A DNA stretch of 64,000 bases from Bacteroides zoogleoformans (GTDB taxonomy: Bacteria; Bacteroidota; Bacteroidia; Bacteroidales; Bacteroidaceae), in the NCBI RefSeq assembly GCF_002998435.1, contig NZ_CP027231.1, positions 2,955,001 through 3,019,000 of the forward strand, read 5' to 3'. A program made the position numbers and the translations under genes. Positions 26,638-36,408 of the stretch are shown piece after piece. Every line of letters starts with the position of its first letter. The stretch's first letter is position 1. The notes under the pieces are model-generated. The model was not told the DNA's origin. It searched no databases and was given only the letters and a program-made list of their open reading frames with translations.

Positions 26638-29600
26638 TGCTTGTTGTCAATCTCTTTCAGCAACTCTTCCACTGCTGTTTTCAGTTGCGTGTCTTCTCCT
26701 CTCACGATTGTTTCGGGTGAGTTGGCCACTTTGATATCCGGTTCCAGTTGCAGGTTTTCCAGATACCTGCCGTCCGGCAGACGGTAGCCAACAATGGGAA
26801 TGCCGAAAACCAACGACGGGTCTTGCAGTGTTTCCCACGATACGCTGGTCATGGTGCCCGGCACCGGCATGCCTACCAGTTTGCCTAACTTCTGATGACT
26901 GTAAACCCACGGTGTGCCGTGTGCATTGGAGTAATTGGCTTCGCATGTCAGCATAATGGATGGCTTGTTCCAGCGACGGCTGGGCATGTCGCAGGCCTCA
27001 CGGCCGCGAACCACTTGAGTGAAATATTGTTTACCGCTGAACAGTATCTCTATGTCTTCGTGCAGACGTCCGCCACCGTTGAAGCGTGTGTCTACGACAA
27101 TACCTTCACGGTTGTTATATTTCCCCAAGATGTCAGAATAAATAGAACGGAAGCTGCCGTCGCCCATCGACTCGATATGTACGTAGCCCAAACGTCCGCC
27201 TGACCATCTGTCCACATCTGCCGCACGCTGTTTCACCCAACGGGCATAAAGCAGATCGCCGGCTGCTCCGTTGCTGATGGGTATTACCACTTCGTCCCAG
27301 CGTTCTCCGTTCTGCGAGTTGTACAATGATACGAGCGTCTTTTTCTTGGTCTTGTTGTTGAGCAGTGTGTAATAATCCATTTCAGGGGTTATCTCCACGC
27401 CGTCTATTTTTTCGATGACCGTGCCGGCTTTCACTTTGGTATTTGCCGTGTCGAACGGTCCTTTTTCCATCACTTCGGCGATGCGCATGCCTTGTTCCCG
27501 ATAACTCCAGTCGAAGAGCAAGCCCAAGCTGGCGGTCGGCTCGGTTTGTCCTTTAGGGCGGAAGCGTCCTCCGGTGTGCGATACGTTTAATTCGCCCAGC
27601 CATTCGCTCAGCAATTCGGCAAAGTCGTAGTTGTTATTTATATGGGGTAGGAACTTGCGATAGGTTGCTGTCATGGCATCCCAATCCACTCCGTGCATGT
27701 TTGTGTTGTAGAAACGCTTTTGCTGCTGCTTGTATACATGGTCGAACATGTATTCTCGTTCGGCAGCCAAGTCCATCTTCACATTAGCTTGATAGGTGAT
27801 TGTTTTCAATGCGTCCGAAGATACATCCATCTTTTGCATGCCTTTGCTACCCAGCAGGAAAAGGGTCTTCCCCTCTTTATCCAGTTCCATAGAGGCCCAT
27901 CCGGCATCCATCTTATGGAGCAGTTTGGTCTCTTTCTTACGCAGGTCCATTTTCCAAAGGTCGTATCCTTTCTCAAAAGACGACAGATAATAAAGAGTTT
28001 CGCCGTCTTGCGAGATGATGGCGCTGCCCATGTTCGAAGAATTGGGAGTGAGACGTATGATACGGTCTTCGATGTTCGTCAGCTCTACGACAATGTCTTT
28101 TACCTTTTCTTTTTTCTCCTCTTTGTCATCTGTGGTTTTGCCGTCTTTCTTTTGGTCTTTTGCCTTACTTGCTTCCTTTTCTTTTTTCTCTTTCTTTTGT
28201 TCTTTCTCCAACTCTTTGCGGAGTTCGTAGTCTTCTTTGCTCAAGCAATATTTGTCGTAGGCATCCTTGTTAAGGAATACGAGCATGGCATCATCTTGCG
28301 CCCCCCACGAGGCATGGGCGCGCATACCGTAACGCTCGGTGGTGAAGAGAATGGCATTGCCTTCGAGTACAAAGCGAGGTGAGCCGCTTGTATAGCCACT
28401 ATTGGTCAGGTTGATGATATTGCTTCCTCCCTGTGCACTGACAAGGCCGATGTCTGAGTACGGGTCGTGTTTGTTTCCGATAAATTCAAGCGTGAACCAT
28501 TTGCCGTCGGGCGACCAACAGTAATCGAAACCACCTCCGGTGTTGTACCACGTAGAACCATCGGTGATTTGGCGTACTCTCTTAGTCTCCAGATTGATTA
28601 CCATCAAACGGTTGCGGTCTTCAATGAAAGCCAGTTCCTTGCCATCGGACGAGAATTGAGGATAGGCACGCTCTATGGTGGAGGAGGGGAGTAATGCCTC
28701 TTCTTTAATTAAGGTTGCATTAGGGAAATTGGGATCTTCTTTGCGTGTAATCTTGGCAAGGTAGAGCTGCCAGTTGCCGTCACGCTCGCTGGCATAGGCC
28801 AGTGTGCGGTTATCCGGTGCAAAGGTCAGTCCGGCTTCGCGTGCCGGGGTATGGGTAATCTGTTTCGTCGTGGCATATTCGGTAGCTGTTACGAACACTT
28901 CTCCACGTACGATGAAGGCTACTTGCTTTCCGTCGGGCGAGACAATGGCGGAAGTAGCTCCGTCGGAGAACTTCAGGTTGTCCAACTGTGGTTGGTCATC
29001 GCGCACAATCTCTATGTCGACTTTCTGCGGAGCGGATTCGTTTCGCTGGGTATAGATTTCACCATCGTAGCCATAACATAAAGTGCCGTCGTTGCTCATG
29101 GACAGGAAACGTACGGGATGGGTCTTGAAAGAGGTTACCTCTTTGACCGATTGCGGTTGTGCGAGCGGAAATGAATAGACATTGAAAGAACCGCCGTTGC
29201 GCTCGCTCAGGAAGTAGACGTTTTGTCCGTCGGGCGACAATACCGGATTACGGTCTTCTCCTTCCCGTCGGGTGAGGTTGGTGTGCTTTCCCGTTTGGGT
29301 GTCATACATCCAAATGTCGCGAGTGATAGAGGAAGTATGATGTTTTCTCCATTCGTTTTCAGAACCTTTTTTATCTTGGTAGAAGAGTTGTTTGCCGGAC
29401 TTGTCGAAGCAGACAGCTTCGGCAGGAGTGCCCAGCACCTGTTCGGTACGTCCTCCTGCCACCGGCACTTTATAAAGTTCCGTCATGGTGGAAGAAGGGA
29501 AAAGGGCACTGCTTGCAGGGTCTTGGATGGATGCGGAAAACAAAATGTACCGGCCGTCGGGAGTGAAAGCTGAAGGCAGTTCACCGGCAGAATTTGTAGT

Positions 29601-29906
29601 CAGTCGTCGGGCAGCTCCTCCATTGGCCGGCATCACAAAAACGTCGAAATTACCGTACCGGTCGCAGGCAAAAGCTATCTGCTTTCCGTCGGGCGACCAA
29701 ACAGGGTTGCATTCGTACGTCTCTCGTGTGGTGAGTTGTGTGGCGGTTCCACCTTTGGCAGACACCTTGTAAATGTCTCCTTTATAGCAGAATACGATTT
29801 CTGTCCCATCCGGAGAGATTTGAGCGTCGCGCATCCAAAGAGGAGTGACGGCATGGCCGGCTATCGCCGTAAAACCCAATGCAATGGTTGCAAGAATTTT
29901 CTTCAT
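26634..29906 (-). CDS. Tricorn-like S41 protease with beta-propeller and PDZ domain
   Basis: A 1090-residue exported protein (signal peptide MKKILATIALGFTAIAGHA). The N-terminal half has PD40/TolB-like propeller blades repeating SPDGKxIAF (about 25-540). A highly charged Lys/Glu/Asp linker lies at about 560-605, followed by a second propeller part, a PDZ domain and the C-terminal S41 protease domain with VVDTRFNGGGRLHED and the predicted catalytic Ser near residue 990 in EANYSNAHGTPW. Tricorn-type proteases degrade peptides; this one would act in the periplasm. An IS982 starts 4 bp upstream of its ATG, so the native promoter is gone. Confidence 0.92.
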   Translation of the reverse strand: MKKILATIALGFTAIAGHAVTPLWMRDAQISPDGTEIVFCYKGDIYKVSAKGGTATQLTTRETYECNPVWSPDGKQIAFACDRYGNFDVFVMPANGGAARRLTTNSAGELPSAFTPDGRYILFSASIQDPASSALFPSSTMTELYKVPVAGGRTEQVLGTPAEAVCFDKSGKQLFYQDKKGSENEWRKHHTSSITRDIWMYDTQTGKHTNLTRREGEDRNPVLSPDGQNVYFLSERNGGSFNVYSFPLAQPQSVKEVTSFKTHPVRFLSMSNDGTLCYGYDGEIYTQRNESAPQKVDIEIVRDDQPQLDNLKFSDGATSAIVSPDGKQVAFIVRGEVFVTATEYATTKQITHTPAREAGLTFAPDNRTLAYASERDGNWQLYLAKITRKEDPNFPNATLIKEEALLPSSTIERAYPQFSSDGKELAFIEDRNRLMVINLETKRVRQITDGSTWYNTGGGFDYCWSPDGKWFTLEFIGNKHDPYSDIGLVSAQGGSNIINLTNSGYTSGSPRFVLEGNAILFTTERYGMRAHASWGAQDDAMLVFLNKDAYDKYCLSKEDYELRKELEKEQKKEKKEKEASKAKDQKKDGKTTDDKEEKKEKVKDIVVELTNIEDRIIRLTPNSSNMGSAIISQDGETLYYLSSFEKGYDLWKMDLRKKETKLLHKMDAGWASMELDKEGKTLFLLGSKGMQKMDVSSDALKTITYQANVKMDLAAEREYMFDHVYKQQQKRFYNTNMHGVDWDAMTATYRKFLPHINNNYDFAELLSEWLGELNVSHTGGRFRPKGQTEPTASLGLLFDWSYREQGMRIAEVMEKGPFDTANTKVKAGTVIEKIDGVEITPEMDYYTLLNNKTKKKTLVSLYNSQNGERWDEVVIPISNGAAGDLLYARWVKQRAADVDRWSGGRLGYVHIESMGDGSFRSIYSDILGKYNNREGIVVDTRFNGGGRLHEDIEILFSGKQYFTQVVRGREACDMPSRRWNKPSIMLTCEANYSNAHGTPWVYSHQKLGKLVGMPVPGTMTSVSWETLQDPSLVFGIPIVGYRLPDGRYLENLQLEPDIKVANSPETIVRGEDTQLKTAVEELLKEIDNKQ

Positions 29907-29910
29907 AATT

Positions 29911-30939
29911 AACGTGAGTTCGACGAATTATAAGTGTCTATAAATTTGGTGATTAGCGAAATTTGTTGTAACTTTATAGTAGTGAAATACAAAGAATTAC
30001 AACTAAAAATCGCTATGATCACCGAGAGCAAAATTACAGAAATATTTTGTATGGCAAACGACTTCTGCAAGTTTTTTGATACAATGATGGCAAAATACAC
30101 GCTAAAACCGCTCAAGAAGAGAAAATATCATCGTGACAGCACGATGTCAAAGGCGGAAATCATGCTTATCATGAGTCTCTTCCACGACTCCGGCTACCGC
30201 TGTCTGAAACATTTCTATCTTGAAAAGGTGTGCAGGCATCTGCGCCATCTGTTTCCCGAAGTTGTATCGTACAACCGTTTCGTGGAATTGGAAAGAGAAG
30301 TTGCCATTCCTCTTGCACTGTTCATCAAGAAAGTACTGCGTGGGGAAATGTACTGGTATCAGCTTCGTTGATAGCACTCCCCTGCGTGTCTGCAGGAATC
30401 AGCGTATCCATATCCATAAGGTGTTCAAAGGTATAGCGCAAAGGGGAAAATGCTCCATGGGCTGGTTCTTCGGATTTAAATTGCATCTGATTTGCAATGA
30501 GAAGGGAGAGCTGCTCAACTTCATGATAACACCCGGTGACATTGATGACCGCAAGCCTTTGGAATACAAGGACTTTGTGAAATTCATATACGGCAAGTTG
30601 GTTGGGGATAAGGGATATATAAGCAAGAGGCTCTTCCAAAGGCTGTTCGTGGACGGAATACAGCTTATTACCAAGTTGAAAAGCAACATGAAGGGTGCGC
30701 TGATGAGCGTTTCCGACAAACTGCTGCTCAGGAAGAGGGCTATCATTGAGACTGTGAACGATGAACTCAAGAACATTGCGCAAGTGGAACACTCCGGACA
30801 TAGATGCTTTGAGAATTTCATCGTCAATTTATTGGGGGCTATTGCCGCATACTGCTTGTTTCCAAAGAAGCCGTGCATCAATGTAAAAAGAACATTTGAT
30901 ACGCAGCTTGCGTTATTATGAATTCGTTGAACTCACGTT
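29911..30939 (+). mobile_element. IS982-family element (second type), copy 1
   Basis: The left end AACGTGAGTTCGACGAAT (29911-29928) and the right end at 30921-30939 are inverted repeats with one mismatch. The element is 1029 bp. It lies immediately upstream of the tricorn-like gene and directly abuts the truncated ISAs1 copy A on the right. A near-identical copy is at 47706-48732. Confidence 0.85.
30015..30921 (+). pseudogene. IS982 transposase of copy 1, frameshifted
   Basis: Starts MITESKITEIFCMANDFCKFF and runs to PLALFIKKVLRGEMYWYQLR, where it stops. The family sequence goes on in another frame from GISFVDSTPLRVCRN through GFKLHLICNEKGELL, DKGYISK and RAIIETVNDELKN. Compared with copy 2, this copy has one extra G in the run near 30341-30344. 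The catalytic residues are otherwise intact. Confidence 0.82.
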
Positions 30940-31624
30940 ATTTAATAATAGCAAAAAAGAAACACTTTGGCTGTCCGAGTGGCAGCACCATGAAACATCT
31001 GAGGGAGTTCGTAACTTCAGTACCTGAATACCGTAGAACCGGGAAAGGCAATTTCAAGCATAAACTTGAAGACATACTTATGCTTGTCATATTGGGCAGT
31101 CTCAGCAAGTGTATCCCCAGAGCCGAGATAATCGGGTTTGGCAAACGATATTTGAAACGCTTTCACTCAATGGGTATCCTGGTGGGCGGCTTGCCGTCAG
31201 AGGCCACGCTATGTCGTGTGTTCAAAAGCATAGATGATGAAGCGATGGCTTGTCGTATGTCCGCGTTCGTCGATTCCTTCCGCAAGGAACTCCCCAACAA
31301 GGAGGCTGAGATTATTTGTGTGGACGGTAAAGCCATGAGAGGCACCGTGCATGAAAACGGACGTAATCCGGATATAGTATCAGCCTATTCACTCAATTCC
31401 GGGATTACTCTCGCTACGGATGCATGCGAGAAGAAGAGCAACGAGATTAAATCGGTTCCCAGATTACTGGATAAAATAGAGATCTCCGGCTGCATCGTCA
31501 CCGCTGATGCAATGTCTTTCCAGAAATCAATCATAGACAAGATCAGGGAAAAGGGAGGAGACTTTGTCATCGAGCTTAAAGCAAACCAAAAATCCCTGCG
31601 TTACGTACTTGAGGATAAAATCAA

Positions 31625-32939
31625 GGCTCATCCGACATTTCGAGTGATACGGCAGTCGTGTAGTGCATAAAGCCTAAGCTCAAAGTATCGTTCATCCCTG
31701 AATCCGTACGCATTCCTTTTCATTACTTTTATCTTATTGTTGATGCCCTCCACTTTGCCGGTAGAGATATGGCAGTCGTACCATGCGAGTATTCCCGTTC
31801 GATGCGCCATAATGGTTGCAGCCATTTTCATCAGCTGTGGCACTTTGCTCTCTTTAGCCTGGTTTACCCAATCCAGCATTACTTTCTCCGCCTCTTCCTT
31901 GTTGATCTGTGTCCAAAATTCCCGGAGCTGCTCCTTGAGGTAATATGCCTGCGAGAGAGGCTTGTTCATGTCCAGAGCATTGTCAAGCCTCGTTTTATAT
32001 TCCTTGTCAAAGATGTCCTCACCATTGCTTAACAGGAGGTATCTCGTGCCTTTGAGGACCTTCCGCTTATTGATATCCTTTTCCATGTTGTACTGTACTC
32101 TGCGTATGTCATCCAGCTTTTCGTTCATGAGCTTGACCACGTGGAAATGGTCAAAAACATGAAGCGCATTGGGACAATGTTCATATACGGACGAAATGAA
32201 TGCCGCAGAAAGGTCTGTGGTAACATACTTGATGTCAATGCCTTTTCGCTTTACCCTTTTCCAAAAGCCGTTCAAGGCATCAGCTCCTTTGCCTTCGCCA
32301 ACATATATGATACGTCCGCTCCTCAGGTCGACAACTATTGTCTTGTATATGTGCCCTCTTCTTACGGCGAACTCGTCTATGCCGATACAATCCACACCCT
32401 CCAACGAAGGAGGGGTGTAATGGTATTCCAAATACCGGCTATGTATGTCTTTGATGGTGTCCCATGTTACTCCCAACAGGTTGGCCGCATCTTTCAAAGT
32501 CATTGCCTTTAACAATCCGACCACGTACCTTGCGAAACGGTGGGTGTAGCTGCAATTGCCTGTGGCGAAGGGGATATTCTCTTGGCGGTCGTAATCACAA
32601 TCCTTGTTCTTACACTTGTAGCGTTGTACTTTCATGCGGACTATCACCTTTTTGCCGCCAACAGGAAGACCGATAAAGTCACGCATACGGTAACCATTCT
32701 TCACCAAATGGCGGCATCCGCACTTGGGACACTCATTTTGACGTTCTTTTGCTTCAACATGCAGAATAATTGTATTACCTTTGTATTCCTCACGGGTGCA
32801 TTTGTGATTGTATAGCCCCCACGCATGATATAGAAAACTGCTGTTCATAAATGTACATTTGTTTGTGGTTATTCAAATATACAATTTGTTCAGCGGTTTT
32901 CTTCTTTAACATACCATCACTCGAAATGTCGGAAGAGCC
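31625..32939 (-). mobile_element. ISL3-family insertion sequence, apparently intact
   Basis: A 24-bp terminal inverted repeat with one mismatch (left starts GGCTCATCCGACATTTCGAG, right is its complement ending GGAAGAGCC) bounds 1315 bp. The 8-bp target duplication AAAATCAA is readable on both sides (31617-31624 and 32940-32947), as expected for ISL3. The target is ISAs1 copy A. Confidence 0.93.
31628..32848 (-). CDS. ISL3-family transposase
   Basis: An intact 406-residue transposase. The N-terminal zinc-finger segment CPKCGCRHLVKNGYRMRDF and the second Cys cluster YKCKNKDCDYDRQ precede the helix-turn-helix. The DDE domain has GIDEFAVRRGHIYKTIVVDL with the first Asp, VTTDLSAAFISSV with the second, and a C-terminal GKVEGINNKIKVMKRNAYGFRD with the Glu. 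The stop codon lies against the terminal repeat. Length is normal for the family, so it could be active. Confidence 0.93.
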   Translation of the reverse strand: MNSSFLYHAWGLYNHKCTREEYKGNTIILHVEAKERQNECPKCGCRHLVKNGYRMRDFIGLPVGGKKVIVRMKVQRYKCKNKDCDYDRQENIPFATGNCSYTHRFARYVVGLLKAMTLKDAANLLGVTWDTIKDIHSRYLEYHYTPPSLEGVDCIGIDEFAVRRGHIYKTIVVDLRSGRIIYVGEGKGADALNGFWKRVKRKGIDIKYVTTDLSAAFISSVYEHCPNALHVFDHFHVVKLMNEKLDDIRRVQYNMEKDINKRKVLKGTRYLLLSNGEDIFDKEYKTRLDNALDMNKPLSQAYYLKEQLREFWTQINKEEAEKVMLDWVNQAKESKVPQLMKMAATIMAHRTGILAWYDCHISTGKVEGINNKIKVMKRNAYGFRDERYFELRLYALHDCRITRNVG

Positions 32940-34103
32940 AAAATCAAGACAGCCACACCGTCAGATGTTTACACGGAAGGCCCCAGTCTTGAGCATGGCA
33001 GGATTGAATCGAGAATCTGTCGCATATACCGTGGGGAAGGACTTATCGCAGACCGGGAGAAATGGAACGGAAGGCTGACTGTCATAGAGATGCTTAACAA
33101 GTGCGGAAAAGAAATCCGGCGGTCACTGTGCGTCCGAACAGAGACTTTACATCTCAAGCCTTGACGGTACAGCCAAACAATTAGGCCTGATAACCAGGCA
33201 ACTCTGGTCGATTGAGAGTATGCACTGGGACTTGGACTACAACCTACGGCAGGACAGCATAAAGCGTAAAACCGGAAGAGCGGCCAGAACCCTTGATACA
33301 ATCCAGAGAATGGTGTTGGCAATATTGGCTATCTGGAAAAACAAAAGGAAGAAAGTCGCTGACAAAATCAAAGGAACGGCTGAAATCGTCAGAGAATTAT
33401 CGCTAAACTTAACCAAAGTGCTACATCTTTTAGCTCAAAAATGAAATAAATTTAGTTTTGAAATATACATAACAGATTGATTATCAATAATCATATTTGC
33501 ACCCACATCATACAGATATGGGTAAGGGGGATTATGCACATAAATCAAAGTTTAAATGAAAAAGCCGTGTAGATGTGGTTTATTATGACAGGAAAAGGCG
33601 GAAAATATGTGAAGAGATACACCGTCAGTTCTCTAATGATCAATCCGGTTTCAAATTGATGCGTAAGTGGTTTAAAGAGTGCGGAATGAAGAGCGCGGAA
33701 TTGGTCATAGGACTTGAGAATACAGGGATTTACAGTCTTGATCTGTGTCTTAGCCTGGAATCTGCAGGTATTGACTATTGCCGTTTCAACCCTCTTCATT
33801 TGAAACGCTCTTTTGGTCTGACACGTGGCAAGAATGACAAGGTGGATGCCTGGCGTATCGCTTATTATTGCTACCTTCACCGGGAAGAATTGGCGTATTG
33901 CAAAATGTCGGCCGGTACAATCATGCGGTTACAGGAACTCTCATCCGAAAGGAGAAGGCATGTCAAACATATGGCTGAGTACAAAGCTTATCTGACAGAC
34001 CGAAAAGCAAGGGTGGGAGACAACACCCAAAAACGTACCGCCAAGGTTTTGGAATATGAACAAGTGCTTGTGGAGGAAATAGAAAAAGAAATGGAGAATA
34101 TTA

Positions 34104-35132
34104 CTCGTTGGTTGAATTAAATTAAAGCGTATTTAACTTGTCCGATAGGCTTATGATTTATAAGATTGAAATACTGCAACATGGTGAAAGCAGCGACTTT
34201 GGCAGCCATTCTGGTAAAAAAGCCTTGTGGTTGCTTGGCATAAGTTGCGTATCATCATCAGATGGTCATTGAGTTGGGAGAATACCGTCTCAATTCTCTT
34301 CCTGTACCTTTTGTAAGGCCACAGCGGAGGTCTCCAGTTCTTCTGGTTCAGCCTGTAAGGGACCTCAAGGGTGATGTTTGCCGATGTAAACAAGTCCTGA
34401 TGCATGGGAGCGCTCAAATACCCCTTGTCCCCAAGTATCATACAGTCATGGTATTCCCACTGAATGTCTTTCAGGTAGTGGATGTCATGCACGTTTGCTG
34501 CGGTCATGTCATAGGAATGTATGCCCCCCGTTGTGCCGCAAAGAGCATGGAGTTTGTAGCCGTAGTAGTGCATTCCTTGCGAGGCGCAATAGCCCCAGGA
34601 TGGCGCATGGTCTATATCCGTCTTGCCCATGGCACATCTTTTGGCACGTGCGTTCTGGCACACCTTGACAGGCTTGGAATCAATGCAGAACACAAACTCT
34701 CCGCCGTCAAGGGCCTTGGCTATGGCCTTTCGAATGTTCTCGCCAAGCAGGCGGGTCAATTTCCTGCGCTGATTGAACTGCCGGCGGGTAATAAGGTTGG
34801 GAATGGCGTCAGGACACTCAATGCTCAGACGGGTAAAGAGATAGTTCTCGCTGTCGATACAGAATGCCTCAGCAGTGATGGAAAGTGCCACAACCTCCAG
34901 GTCGGAGAAAGTGGGAACAACACCACGGCGAGGAACATTTCCTCTCTTGTTTACTTGATTTCCTGCATATTGCTTGCAGATTTCAAGAACTTTTCGGAAC
35001 TTTGCAATGAAGTTGTGCATGGCTATGATATTGTAACATAATGGATTTAACACTACTAAGTTACTAAAAAATCAACGACATGTGCAACTTTTTCATCATC
35101 AAAATCTTATAAAATCAATTCATCCAACAGGT
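34104..35132 (-). mobile_element. 1029-bp IS982-type element, copy A
   Basis: The ends CTCGTTGGTTGAATTAAATT (34104) and ATCCAACAGGT (35132) form an imperfect inverted repeat. A 9-bp target duplication AGAATATTA is exact (34095-34103 and 35133-35141). The element encodes one transposase and is inserted in an IS110 gene. An identical copy in the opposite orientation is at 46089-47117. Confidence 0.9.
34151..35020 (-). CDS. IS982-type transposase, copy A, with altered C-terminus
   Basis: From ATG 35020 (MHNFIAKFRKVLEICKQYAG). DDE landmarks: FVFCIDSKPVKVCQNARAKR with the first Asp, GYKLHALCGTTGGIHSYDMT, MILGDKGYLSAPMH with the second, and RKRIETVFSQLNDHLMMIRN with the Glu. The ORF then reads LCQATTRLFYQ and ends at 34151. 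The family-like ending AKQPQGFFTRMAAKVAAFT is encoded one base out of frame, because of a TTA where TA would fit near 34241. The copy at 46201 has the same shift. Confidence 0.8.
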   Translation of the reverse strand: MHNFIAKFRKVLEICKQYAGNQVNKRGNVPRRGVVPTFSDLEVVALSITAEAFCIDSENYLFTRLSIECPDAIPNLITRRQFNQRRKLTRLLGENIRKAIAKALDGGEFVFCIDSKPVKVCQNARAKRCAMGKTDIDHAPSWGYCASQGMHYYGYKLHALCGTTGGIHSYDMTAANVHDIHYLKDIQWEYHDCMILGDKGYLSAPMHQDLFTSANITLEVPYRLNQKNWRPPLWPYKRYRKRIETVFSQLNDHLMMIRNLCQATTRLFYQNGCQSRCFHHVAVFQSYKS

Positions 35133-35723
35133 AGAATATTATAAAAAACGAGCCTGACTTGAAGAGAAACTATGATTTATTACTTTCCGTCAAAGGTGTC
35201 GGAACGGTAAATGCCATTGCAATGATTAACATACCAATAACTTCGAATCCTTTGAAAACGCCAGGAAATATGCCTGCTACGTGGGTGTTGCGCCATTTGG
35301 AAGCACATCGGGGACTTCGACAAAGGCAAGCCACATGTCTGTTCCATAGGGGCCAGAATATTAAAATCTGACCTTTCAATGGCGGCCAGAAGTGCCAGAA
35401 TACACGACCCGCAAATGAAGGAGTACTTTGAAAGAAAAAACGGCACAAAGGAAAGAATTTGGCGTTGTGATGAATGCGTATAAATTGATACAGAGAATGT
35501 TTGCAGTCGTAAAAAGAGGGACACCTTTTGTACGACTGCAAACATATAAAAGTAACACAAGTATAAACTAATATCACAATTATTAACGAATAAGGAGAAT
35601 ATACTTGCTGAGGTCTTAGAATTCAGGTTAATAGATGGAGATTTTTCTTTTTAGAGGAAAGATACACGATTTTTGTGCTGAAGTTAATTGATGATATTTC
35701 ATGACAATACAAAGTTGATTAAT

Positions 35724-35830
35724 CTCGGGGAGATTTCGGTCTCCCTTTTCTCTTTTTTGTATTGCTACTGAAATCTTTTGTCACGTCGGGGCTTTCAGCC
35801 CCTTGCCGACAGCGCTCCCCGAGTGTTTTT
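35724..35830 (+). other. Highly structured intergenic element upstream of rplS, with nested hairpins and T-runs
   Basis: An intrinsic terminator (GGGAGA/TCTCCC, 35728-35745, then TTTTCTCTTTTTT) is followed by a GGGGCT/AGCCCC hairpin (35788-35802) inside a GTCGG/CCGAC stem (35785-35810). CTCGGGGAG (35724-35732) can also pair with CTCCCCGAG (35815-35823), which is followed by TGTTTTT. The two foldings are mutually exclusive, as in an attenuator. The rest of 35572-36040 holds no gene, only this element and the rplS promoter. Confidence 0.5.
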
Positions 35831-35916
35831 CATAGTCATCTTATAATAACAGAGAATATTTGCACTTCTTAGTGAAACTTATCTGTGGCTGCAATCAAAA
35901 AAAATGCAGATTAATC

Positions 35917-35948
35917 TTTGTATATCTGACAAATAATTCATTTCTTTG
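35917..35948 (+). promoter_or_regulatory. Promoter of rplS
   Basis: TTTG (35917-35920), exactly 20 bp, then TTTCTTTG (35941-35948; one mismatch to TAnnTTTG). The predicted leader of about 86 nt contains a GCTTTC/GAAAGC stem, so autogenous control of the ribosomal protein is possible but unproven. Confidence 0.6.
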
Positions 35949-36040
35949 CACCGCTTTCGCGCAATCGCTGTCAGGAGAAAGCTGAGAGAAGCCTGGTATG
36001 TTGCGTTGTAACGATCAAACAATTTAATAGTAAAAAAACA

Positions 36041-36394
36041 ATGGATTTAATTAAAATTGCAGAAGAAGCATTTGCTACCGGAAAACAACACCCGAGCTTC
36101 AAAGCTGGTGACACAGTGACAGTAGCATATCGTATCGTCGAAGGTAACAAAGAACGTGTACAGTTGTACCGCGGTGTTGTTATCAAGATTTCCGGACACG
36201 GAGACAAGAAACGTTTCACTGTACGCAAAATGTCTGGAACAGTTGGTGTAGAGCGTATTTTCCCAATCGAATCACCGGCTATTGACCGCATTGAAGTGAA
36301 CAAGGTGGGTAAGATTCGTCGTGCCAAACTATACTATCTCCGCACTCGTACCGGTAAGAAAGCAAGAATTAAAGAAAAAAGAGTTAACGGATAA
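36041..36394 (+). CDS. rplS: 50S ribosomal protein L19
   Basis: A 117-residue protein with the L19 hallmarks [49 protein letters not shown], and the C-terminal [24 protein letters not shown]19 sits at the interface of the 30S and 50S subunits. Length and sequence are normal. It stands alone between mobile-element debris on both sides, having kept its promoter about 90 bp upstream. Confidence 0.97.
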   Translation: MDLIKIAEEAFATGKQHPSFKAGDTVTVAYRIVEGNKERVQLYRGVVIKISGHGDKKRFTVRKMSGTVGVERIFPIESPAIDRIEVNKVGKIRRAKLYYLRTRTGKKARIKEKRVNG

Positions 36395-36408
36395 CTCCGG
36401 GAAACTCG

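Larger units (their letters stand above)
30990..33444 (+). pseudogene. ISAs1 transposase (H-repeat type), interrupted
   Basis: N-terminal part MKHLREFVTSVPEYRRTGKG to EDKIK (30990-31624), with the DDE segment VDGKAMRGTVHENG and TADAMSFQKSIIDKIREKGG. It is broken by the ISL3 element and resumes after 32947 with TATPSDVYTEGPS, ending LHLLAQK at 33444. It also carries one extra A near 33093 compared with copy B, shifting the frame of the last part (WSIESMHWDLDYNLRQD). Confidence 0.85.
30940..33569 (+). mobile_element. ISAs1-family element, copy A, 5'-deleted and interrupted by an ISL3 element
   Basis: The right end (TTTAAATGAAAAAGCCGTG, ending 33569) matches copy B. About 180 bp of the left end present in copy B (50326-50508) are missing here, because the IS982 copy 1 right end joins directly at ATTTAATAATAG. 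The element is split by an ISL3 insertion at 31625-32939. Confidence 0.85.
33570..35571 (+). pseudogene. IS110-family transposase, truncated, frameshifted and split
   Basis: The 5' end is cut by the ISAs1 end at 33569. The first part (33575-34103) has the RuvC-like DEDD region: SAELVIGLENTGIYSLDLCLSL, then GLTRGKNDKVDAWRIAYY. It is broken at 34103 by an IS982-type element and continues from 35133 with LLLSVKGVGTVNAIAMI, then out of frame with YACYVGVAPFGSTSGTSTK, SMAARSARIHDPQMKEYF and LIQRMFAVVKRGTPF, the Transposase_20 part with its Ser region. It is dead. Confidence 0.78.
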
